Positions 54,375 to 64,000 of a stretch of 64,000 nt of DNA are shown here, one piece after another. The notes beneath the pieces were generated by a model that was not told where the DNA came from, did not search any database, and saw only the letters and a list, made by a program, of their open reading frames with translations. Source of the DNA: Artemisia argyi (Eukaryota > Streptophyta > Magnoliopsida > Asterales > Asteraceae). The stretch lies in NCBI GenBank assembly GCA_030686995.1, contig CM060692.1, positions 17,977,465 through 18,041,464 of the forward strand, written 5' to 3'. Positions within the stretch are counted from its first letter, which is position 1. Every line of letters begins with the position of its first letter. Position numbers and translations under genes: made by a program.

Positions 54375-54629
54375 TTTTTTTTTTAAACGGCGGGTTAGTT
54401 GTTAGATGTTAGTTGTTGGCTCGAGTTAGTGTCACATCCTCGGGCAGAGATACCAACCGCTAGCCTCTCTTTAGAGGATAACCCCACTCCTATTCTCGAT
54501 TCGTCTGATATCATTAGAGCTTGTGGTTCCCAAGTGAGGACTTCCCGGTCGGTCACCCAAACCGGTACTACTCTCACTTGGGCTCGCTTAACTACTTAAG
54601 CCTTTACCACTAGACTACAAGCCCCATGA
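54375..54629 (-). mobile_element. SINE with tRNA-like head and 5S-rRNA-like segment
   Basis: It is bracketed by a perfect 18-bp duplication (54357-54374 and 54630-54647) and has an A tail on the minus strand (+ 54375-54384). Reading minus: CTTGTAGTCTAGTGGTAAAGG (54621-54601) is a tRNA-type A box. Then 54592-54536 matches plant 5S rRNA box A, the intermediate element and box C (GTTAAGCG, GAGAGTAGTAC, TGGGTGACC, GGGAAGTCCTC). The 3' body (54530-54390) is unrelated to either. Confidence 0.85.
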
Positions 54630-54647
54630 TACCTAAACAAGCATGCT

Positions 54648-54995
54648 AGTGTTAATATTTGTACATTCATTAAACATTTATGACCATGGATGGAACAAGG
54701 GTTTACCACGGGTGCCCGGGACCCCTATGGATTTTTATGATGTAGTGTTAATTTAAAAAAAAAAAAAAAAAATCTTAAATGCATCTTAATGCACCCGGTC
54801 CATCGAAATGTGTTTCTATATAACAGTTCAAAAAAATTTGTACACCCGATAATATTAGTCCTGATTCCGTCCCTGTGTATGACTAGTATTTCCTATTAAA
54901 ACAAACTATATATGAACATAAATAAAGTCTAAGTAAATGATGCCAAATACTTAAAACTCTAGAACTAGCATGCATCAAACATTTTTAGACCTGAC
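54648..54995. other. Intergenic with an 18-A run
   Basis: Contains an A run at 54754-54771 and anonymous AT-rich DNA. Confidence 0.45.
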
Positions 54996-55010
54996 AATTA
55001 TGCTATTCTA

Positions 55011-55633
55011 GGTGGTGATGCTTGTGCATGGTCTCTTTGTCCCGATGGCGAGTTTTTAGTTAGTAGTGCGAGACACCATATCGACGACTGCATGCTTCCT
55101 TTTAGGTCTCCATGTACGAGATGGTGCAAGATTATTCCAAGTGAGGTTAATGTTTTTATGTGGCGTTTATTTTGGATAGGTAGCCCCATCGTTTAAACTT
55201 GTCCTCTCGGAGATTGGATATTCAATCGATTATGTATCCGATTTGTACGAGCAAGTGGAGTCTATCGATCATGTATTCTTGTCTTATGACACGGCTTATA
55301 ATGTTTGGAATGTTTTGAACTCTCTTGGGGACTGGGATAATGGATTGTGTCTTGGCACGCTTCAAAGGAGTCTAAAGATGGCGCTTATGTCATTTTTGCT
55401 ATGACATGTTGGGTATTGTGGCGCTATCGAAATAATATCACATCTAACTCCTAATGCTTAAGGAAGTGTGACATTTTTTATAACATTTGTCTTTTTCCTT
55501 TTTCTTGGCTTAAGTATAAAGGTAAAAAAATATAGTAGTTAGAACGATTGGTTAAACTCGCCTTTGTAATTTACTTACTCATTGCTAGTTTTTCTTTTAA
55601 TATAAGTCACTGTTAAAAAAAATTAAAAAAAAA
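55011..55633 (+). mobile_element. 5'-truncated L1 LINE with poly(A) and 15-bp duplication
   Basis: Decayed frames give the zf-RVT region: WSLCPDGEF, RWCKIIPSEVNVFMWR and the Cys/His pattern around ICTSKWSLSIMYS-like sequence, then TCWVLWRYRNN. A non-coding tail and an A-rich end (55612-55633) follow. AATTATGCTATTCTA flanks it at 54996-55010 and 55634-55648. Only the 3' end of ORF2 is present. Confidence 0.82.
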
Positions 55634-55753
55634 AATTATGCTATTCTATGATTGCTGATTATGCATTTAAAACCATTAGAATATTAAGCATCAAATTGCT
55701 CATAAGAAAATGATATCCATATTTGAACATTAAAATAAAGGCAAATGGCATGA

Positions 55754-56490
55754 TATATTTTTGTTTTGTTGTGTAAATTTTTATTTTTTTTTCCTATTGT
55801 ATATATCATATTTTTGAAATTTATTTATTGTGTGTATGTTATAACTATTTTGCTCCAATATGTTAAGAATAAGAGTGTTGATTAATGAGAAGAATAAAAT
55901 TGTCACAAAAATACAAAGGTTATAAATAGCGTGAGGCGTGACAACATGGTCAAGCTTCACGCATTAAGAGACATGGCGAATCCATAACGTTTTTTAAACC
56001 GTAACTTAAAGCGGCACAAAATATTAAAATATTTATAGTTTTATATATTATATCATATTTCGTATATATTGAGTTTACAAAAAGTGTTATGCATGTAATC
56101 TTTTTCATTTAAAAATAAATAAATAAATAAAAATCTTTTTTGACGGAGTTGCATTTAAAAAAGATGTTACGCCTCACATCTTAGCGCGCTTTATCGCGTC
56201 TTTTCACGCTACGCCTAAATCCGGCGTATTGTTCTATTTTGTAATGTCAACGTCACGCCTTGCGCATTAGTGCCGCCATTACACGCCTTTTAAAACCATG
56301 CAAAATACATACAATCAACAAAATTTAAAAATATGATGTATATAAAGATGACTAACATGCACAACAAAATAAAAAATAACAAGTTGTTTATATTTCCTTG
56401 CCGTTTGCTCTTAAAATAAAGACATATTGTGTGTGTTCGTAGTTCATTTATTTTGGGTAGTTGAATCACCCTTTAATTCATTGAATAAAT
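55754..56490 (+). repeat. Dispersed repeat, copy B
   Basis: Partner of 16850-17460. It lacks the MITE found there but contains its own insertion at 55915-56300. Confidence 0.7.
55915..56300. mobile_element. hAT-like MITE with GCGTGAGGCG ends
   Basis: The left end AAAGGTTATAAATAGCGTGAGGC and the inverted right end (CACGCCTTTTAAAACCATG) enclose many GCG-rich phrases. The flanks AAAAATAC (55907-55914) and CAAAATAC (56301-56308) match at 7 of 8. Copy A of the surrounding repeat is empty here. Confidence 0.7.
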
Positions 56491-56698
56491 GCAACTTAGG
56501 TATTGTCAAAAAAGAAATTTCTTTCTAAATTCAAATATTCATATCAAACGGATATCAAGAATTTCATGTATTTTAGTTTATTATGTTTTTTTAACAATAA
56601 ATTTACGAATATCAAGAATTTTATATAACGTATTTCAACTCTTTAAGAAATTTATTTCGTCTTTTTGGGTCTTTTTTTAAAACATTCGTATAACATGT

Positions 56699-56789
56699 GC
56701 CCGTTTTGCCCGTACCCGTTCGGGCTCGAGCCCGTTTGGTCCGTGCCTGTTCAGGCTCGAGCCCATTTGGCCCGTTGCCGGTTCGAGCT
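56699..56789. repeat. GC-rich tandem repeat in AT-rich DNA
   Basis: A unit of about 33 bp containing GGCTCGAGCCC and CGTTTGG is repeated two to three times. The core is palindromic. Confidence 0.6.
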
Positions 56790-59757
56790 TGAAATATTTG
56801 TATAATGTGCTTTATTATTTGTATTAGTAACATTTAATGCATAAATTGTATTTAAGTTGGTTGTACAGTATACTTGATAATTTGTATTTTTTATGTAAGA
56901 GGTGTTTTAATAACTGCATTAATTATATTTATTGACTAGTTAATTAATTGACAACATTAAATATCTTGACCACATTAATAGTGTTTTGTATTTTGTGTAT
57001 TGTACAATAAGCATTATAGTTTGTAAGTTTTAATTTTATGACTAAGAGGAGTGTGATTTATCCTTATATTATATGTAGTATAGACAAAACATTTGAGCAT
57101 TCTTATAAAAGAAAGTCTTAAAATTTTAAGACAAAAAACATTACTTCAAAAGAAAAATTAGAAAATTAACGTAAATTTTGAAAATTTCAATCTCATTTAT
57201 ACCATACTAGCCTAAGGCCCGGCCGTTGGCCTGCTAGCTTAAAGTTTTATTATTGAACACAAGAATCTAGTACAAACATTATGTAAAAATTTAATACGCT
57301 AAAAAATGTATAATGCTAAAAGATAAATAAAACATGATTAATAGTTTTGATACAAATAGATAAATGACAACTTATTAAAAGGAAACACAATATAGTGAAG
57401 TTAATATACTCTTTTTTTATGGCACTTGCATAACATCGAAACACTATTTTATCTGTAAAAAAATCGCCGTCCGTAACTTCATTATGAGTTTCTTCCTCGT
57501 GTAGTTTCATGAACTGCAGCTTCATCAATGAAACTTTAAGAACCTTTTAAAACTTCATAAGCTTCATCGTGGAAGAATATGCCACAATCTTGTCCTTGGT
57601 TATTTACCTATAAAAATGTTAAGCATTTAAGCCCATAATCACCCATTTTACCTAACCCAATTTGAAAACCAATAAATGATACATACCGATGTAAATAAAA
57701 AGTCCGTATTCCAGCTAACCGGTTGCACAACCCAAGTGTATCAGCATGTGACCTTAACTTTTATAGCCACAATGATCCAAACATACTATAATTTTGATGC
57801 TGGTACCAGGTAGGGGTCCACGTTATGAGGTAATCATCACACCCAAAAACATAGCCACATATGCATTTTTAGACAATATTTATGCATGTTGCTATCTGTT
57901 ATGAGGCACACACAACCATTACCCAATTCGGTTTTCAAAAAACCATGTTCAATGGACAATAATGGCAAAATAAATCTGGGACCCCATAATTATAAGTCAA
58001 CTCCATTACTTCATTTTCATTCTTATCTTTAGTATCTTAAGGACAATAACCCAATTATTGCTATTGTATACTGCTTAATCAATCAACAAAATATTTTGCA
58101 CTCAAGAGGAGCGTGCGTATGGCATGAGAAATTCATGATTCTATATATGGGGAAAAAGGACAAAGGGGAAACCTTCGAAAATTCAAGATTCCAAGTTGAA
58201 AATTCAAGATTCCAAGTTGTAGTTAACTTTTGTTATTTGACCCATTTCAGATTAAATGTTACCAAATTAACCCATTCATAAGTGAATGGGGGCGAAAATG
58301 CTCACTTTAATTTTATCGTAAGTTCCAACTTTAAACATCACCTTATATTTCAATTAGTACCCCTTTTGAGTTAGATGTATGGCATGACATAGTTATACAC
58401 ATAAGACACAAATAATTATTAATAATTATTAGAAAAATATGTTTTGAGCTGATAATGTGTCTAGTAAACACAACCTAGGCCTTACAAAAAAAATCCGGTT
58501 TGACTCATTACCAAACCCACCTGGTTTAACTACTCCAATTAAAAGGTAAAGAAAGTACCTCACATGTAACAACTATAACTTGTTCACACGGATTGTTCCC
58601 GGGATTGATCAAAGATCAGTGTTGCGTGAAATATATCACATGCAGTCCATACATCAATAGTTAAGGATATGTGAAATTTATTTTTATCAGAATATCACCA
58701 AAAGCTTTTTATCTACTAAGAATCGTTTCTAATAGCAACATTGTTGACAAACCTTTCAATAAACCAAACAAAACGAACACCACCTATTACTCTTTTACCA
58801 TCTTGTAACCCTTGCATGAGGCATGAGGCATGTTCTGAACCAAAATTAGTCCACTTTTTCAATCTAAAAGCAATAACTTATTTGAACTTTAGTTATTTTC
58901 AATGAAAGAATGTTACAACTAACTTGTAAAAAACCAATTTACTACTATGAAACTTTATATAATAGAATTAGTGTGTCATGCAATCATAAAAGTTAAGTTT
59001 TTTAGTTGCAAGGGTCTGTCTATGATATGTCATTTTAGCCATATGAGCAAAAAAATCCAATACCAAACTCTCCATAAGCAGGAGGTGTCAGAAATACCAT
59101 TAGTCGCTCCTATGAATATCTAATCTAAAGTATAATATAGGTACCAATATTCAGATGGACAATAGAAAATTGAACTCCTCATATTGTAAGCATTATCAGC
59201 CAAAACATTGACTAATATGGCCCTAAACGTAAACCTCAAGGTACATATGAGAATTTACTTAAGCATCGAATTGGACTATAATCATTCTTTTTAATAACCT
59301 CGCCTTAAGTCATTTGCGCAAGTCTAAATTTAGATATGAGAATTTACCTATGAATGAATCCACAGCCAAAAGAATGTAAAAATCGTCATATAAGCACTGT
59401 CCAAGCAACCATGTTTCTCCTGTCTCGTAAATATGTCCAAACATTGTTTCTGCTGTAAAAAAAATAGCATAGAAACCATGTGTCCAAACAATGGGTAATA
59501 GTAAGGAGTTGAATTATACGCATGGTACTATACATCTATACCTTTTCGATTGATTTAGTCAACATTTCAATTTGAGGAACAATCTTTAAGTAAAGCAGAG
59601 ACAGAGCTATTGTTCTATTATCCATATTAACAATTATTTTCTGTCACATAAAAGTATAATACATAACATCAGTAATAATATGAGGCCGATTCTGCAACAT
59701 AACATATAGGATGATCGAATAAGAAAGAAAAAGACAATGAAAGTTGGACATACATAC
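56790..59757. other. Anonymous AT-rich DNA
   Basis: About 3 kb without a gene I can support. A 70-codon minus frame at 57316-57528 is not recognised. The phrase AAATTCAAGATTCCAAGTTG is duplicated in tandem at about 58178-58219. Confidence 0.4.
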
Positions 59758-60420
59758 CGCACTTTTCGCAATGAAAAACCTTGTCATGACCTCCAATTGT
59801 CCAAGGATAAATATTCTATCATCGATCAAACTCAAGAAATAGAAACGTACAATTTAAGAAGCATCGCTATTCATAATACTAACCTGCTAATTTCACAATC
59901 AATGCAATGGAATTGTTCCTTTGGAATCTGAATCACAACACAACAGAAAGTTAGCATGGTTCTAAAAACCTTCCCTTATGAAGCAAATGAAATGTGAAAG
60001 CATATTTACACGTCTTCATAGAACTTGCAAATATCACAAAAGTATACAACCATTCTCACTCCACATTTAGTACATATCTGAGCAGCCTATCATATCAACA
60101 TGAAAAATCCTTACATAACCTTAGATCATTTTCAAATAATCGTGATAGCCTTATTATTAAAAACCTATTGCTCGGTACTGAAAAGTTCACAAAAAACCTA
60201 AAAGAAATAATCAAACAATGAATAAACAACTTCAAAAATAGCGGATTAATCAATAATCTGAGTTCTCATGAGAAAGATACTCACTTACTTGATGTCATGA
60301 AGAATTTCATGATGTTTTGACAATGCTTTCACTGTGACATTTTAACAAACACTTATGTGACTTATTATCAAGCAACATCGTTTTTGATACACTATATCAA
60401 TATTTTCAAAGTTTCCTACT
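59758..60420 (-). pseudogene. Relic of a CHY/CTCHY zinc-finger gene (RZFP34/MIEL1-like)
   Basis: Short minus-strand exons lie in the order of CHY-RING E3 ligases. They are KCHSES..KHHEILHDIK (about 60342-60289), VFCELFSTEQ (60197-60168), ICTKCGVRMVVYFCDICKFYED (60086-60012), KEQFHCIDCEISR (59927-59884) and GGHDKVFHCEKCG (59797-59758). Several are bounded by AG and GT. Damage: CELF in place of CxxC, CEIS in place of CGIC, an in-frame TAG or lost donor after exon 2, a phase break after exon 1, and no visible acceptor for the last exon. The RING and C-terminal parts and a clean N-terminus are not found. Intact relatives are ubiquitin ligases. Confidence 0.6.
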
Positions 60421-60955
60421 AATAAATTGTACTTATCGAGGTATTCAATAATGCTCAGACTACTCTATAAGTGTTTCTATAGTTTTCTTTAATAACCTGC
60501 TTAGCATTTTAACTATACTTGCCTCACACTTCCTTAATATAGTTTTACAATCATCTTCCAAAATTATGAGCCTAAGAAGAAAAGAAAAGAAAAAAAAAAG
60601 AAAAAAAGACTAAAACAAACCTGATTTAGCAACATTATAATATATCGATATCATAATAAGGGGATATTAGAAGAAAGTCATTGATTTAATATATTCAATA
60701 AAAGTGGAAGTGTATAATGTTCACATACCTGATCACCATCACCTATATCAACATAAGGCAACAAAACACCTCAATAAACTACAAAGTGATACTTTCCAAT
60801 ACCGTACCCCAGATACTTCTTGCTTAGCTTTTGGAGTGCTGGAGGGCAAGTCAACAACAAATACGTACATGCATTGGCAACCATTAGGTATGTGCAATGT
60901 GTAAACTCCCAGAACCATACTCTCTGAACTATACTCCTTGAATCATACCCCTGAA
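60421..60955. other. Intergenic, nothing recognised
   Basis: AT-rich, with an A/G-rich run at 60571-60608. Confidence 0.4.
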
Positions 60956-61055
60956 CCATAACCCCTGATAAAAACCAAAAAGCTGATAACATAAGACGGT
61001 AACCATAACCCTTGATAAAATCCAATAGGCTGATAAGATAAGATAAGACGGTGAC
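60956..61055. repeat. Two-copy tandem repeat of about 50 bp
   Basis: CCATAACCCCTGATAAAAxCC..GCTGATAA..AAGACGGT occurs at 60956-61002 and again at 61003-61055 with small changes. Confidence 0.75.
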
Positions 61056-61732
61056 CCAATTCATTTTGTAGTCAATTTATAGAGTTAAATCATTGACCCA
61101 ACGCTTTAAAAATTGGATCAATCTAGACATTTCGAATGGTTATATCTCTGACCCAAAGTTTATGAGCTTGAATCTTTTTAGACATGCTGGTCTTTTTCAG
61201 TTTTAAAGCATGCATTTACGTTGAACTTTACTTTGAACTTTGAGTTGATGATTCATGGGATATTGATTCATTACCATTTCCACTTCATAATCAGTACATT
61301 AACATATGTATTAACAAATATTGATCCGTTACCAAATTTAGATACTTATGTAACAATTTTTGAACCATTAATAAACTTTGCATCATGTATATTATAACTT
61401 TTTGTGTTAAACGTACAGTTTAAGCTTTGCCCACGCTATGCAACCATATATCCACCATAAGAAAATGTAAAGCATAATATAGCATGTATCTTATAAGAGA
61501 AGGTGCATAAGTGAACCTGATCATAGTTTGCTCACGATTTAGGTATGCTTTCTTGGTTGCTAATTTGCTATACGCTGCACTAACATCCTTTACATTCGGC
61601 AATGAAGATTAATCGATAAATACACCAATGATTAATATACTGTCATTTGTTAAGCATAAAATTTAAGTACAACATTTTATTTGGAAGTACCATCTTTGAA
61701 CTGTAATGTCATTGTAGAAATTAGATATGCTT
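61056..61732. other. Intergenic, nothing recognised
   Basis: AT-rich DNA without a supported feature. Confidence 0.4.
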
Positions 61733-62035
61733 GCTAAATCAAAATTTTACAAATTCATCATCACAATATCAAAATTAATTTCTTAATAACCCAGCCGAAA
61801 CCCCCAATCACAGAAACCCTGACTAAAAAAGACAATATCAAAATTAACTAAAATCATTGTTACACTACATAAATATTTTGAAAGTTTCAAACATTGTAAA
61901 ACACTGTTATCATCTACAACGTTAAAAAGTAAATATTATAATTTGATTGCTAAATCAAATATTACTAATATCAATCTTATTTTCTAATAACACATCCGAA
62001 ACCCCCAATGACCAAAAACATAACTAAAAAACACA
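61733..62035. repeat. Diverged tandem duplication, about 218-bp period
   Basis: GCTAAATCAAA..CTTAATAACCCAGCCGAAACCCCCAATxAC..GACTAAAAAA recurs at about 61733-61835 and 61951-62035. Confidence 0.65.
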
Positions 62036-62156
62036 AAATTAAAATCAATCTGAAAATGTATCAGAAATAATTAAACACCAAAATATTAAAAAAAAAAAAA
62101 AACTCACCTGTTTACGAATTGGAACACCCTAAATCAGTGATATATATTCCTTTTTT

Positions 62157-62510
62157 GGTTTATGATATAGAAAGACATAGTATTGATTTATTCATCATGC
62201 GGAGATTATCAGATCATTGTAACTAAAATTGGGGATTATTTGATTTAGGGTTAACTGATTTTTAGGGTATGAATCAATGTTAAATAAATTGATTTAGGGT
62301 TAAATGTTTGTGGGTTTAATTGTTTCGGTTTATTCATAATAGAAATACATAGTGATTGATTTATTCATCATGTGAATATTATCCGAACAAATGAATACCG
62401 ATCGTGGGGATTATTTTGATTTAGGGTTAACTGATTTTATAGGGTATGAATCGATGTGAAATAATTTGATTTAGGGTAAAATGTGTGTGAATTATAATGA
62501 TTTAGGGTTA
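62157..62510. repeat. Diverged tandem duplication with GATTTAGGGTTA phrases
   Basis: About 172-bp units (62157-62327 and 62328-62510) share GATTTATTCATCATG, GGGGATTATTTGATTTAGGG and TAGGGTATGAATCxATG. GATTTAGGG recurs six or more times but not in head-to-tail telomeric order. Confidence 0.65.
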
Positions 62511-62838
62511 TTTGGTCGGGGTTTTTGTAATACACCGTAAGATCCCAGGTCATTTATTAATGCTAATTACCAACATTATTCTTAACTAAGCCATTTTTGC
62601 GGGCTAATTTGAAATTTTTACATGAGACACTGTTTGTTTGACACCCGATTGTTATGTTCACTGTTTAATTGACACCCAAATGATTTGAACACCGTTTGTG
62701 TAACACCCGGACATGTTTTGTCACTCGATAACACCCGAATGCCACTCTTGGATGTCACCCAATGAGGATTAACACCGGTTACTCCACTTGCGACCCGACA
62801 CCCAAATTGAACACCGAGATTTTGCTAATATATATATG

Positions 62839-64000
<1,162 letters not shown>

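Noticed and set aside
54375..54629. Cassandra TRIM solo LTR or a 5S rRNA gene copy
   Set aside because: An A tail, an 18-bp duplication and lack of TG..CA ends fit a SINE better; only about half of 5S is present.
62157..62510. Interstitial telomere repeat (TTTAGGG)
   Set aside because: The TTTAGGG phrases are separated by unrelated sequence and arise from a diverged tandem duplication, not from head-to-tail telomeric units.

Overview
This window is nuclear DNA of a flowering plant. It has intron-bearing genes with GT..AG splice sites, plant-type TATA boxes, and a dense nest of Ty1/copia LTR retrotransposons, LINEs, SINEs and MITEs. The type of accessory retrotransposon ORF at 2.8-4.7 kb, and the look of the copia gag proteins, suggest Asteraceae (daisy family); that is from recollection of similar predicted proteins, not from a search. 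Two host genes appear intact: a PDR-type (full-size ABCG) ABC transporter on the + strand (20937-34193, 16 exons, 1368 codons) and an F-box/LRR/FBD gene on the - strand (35600-37710, 4 exons, 401 codons).

Layout. 1-13920: a Sirevirus-like copia element entering from the left edge, with a dead pol (nonsense codon and an altered YxDD box). It is split at 2208 by a very young non-autonomous LTR element (2209-9814; two 486-bp LTRs that look identical, 5-bp target duplication, intact gag, no pol, an accessory ORF and an antisense ORF). 13921-20900: old repeats, a related solo LTR, MITEs and a fragment of the F-box gene. 20937-34193: the ABC transporter. Its intron 4 has been expanded to about 6.5 kb by a degraded copia element whose 3' LTR received an RTE-type LINE, while introns 9 and 11 carry a perfect hairpin element and a MITE. 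35600-37710: the F-box gene, with a TIR element in intron 1.

37.8-47.5 kb: diverged tandem repeats, a SINE inside a SINE, and a second F-box copy cut by a 6.3-kb copia element (40852-47174). 47.5-52.7 kb: a composite block bounded by inverted repeats. It holds tandem palindromic units, a Mutator-like element filled with a minisatellite, and a decayed reverse-transcriptase gene between two (AAT)n tracts. 52.7-56.5 kb: a hAT-like MITE, a Stowaway MITE, a SINE with tRNA-like and 5S-rRNA-like parts, and a truncated L1 LINE. 56.5-64 kb: mostly anonymous AT-rich DNA, with a decayed CHY zinc-finger gene near 60 kb, tandem repeats and a long (TA)n tract.

The least explained signal is in the young element at 2209-9814. 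A 10-bp motif, CAGTGGWAAC, recurs in the LTRs, the non-coding interior and the coding sequence, and in 11 of 14 neighbouring pairs the copies are exactly 21 bp apart. No prokaryotic-type system, CRISPR array or tRNA gene was seen.
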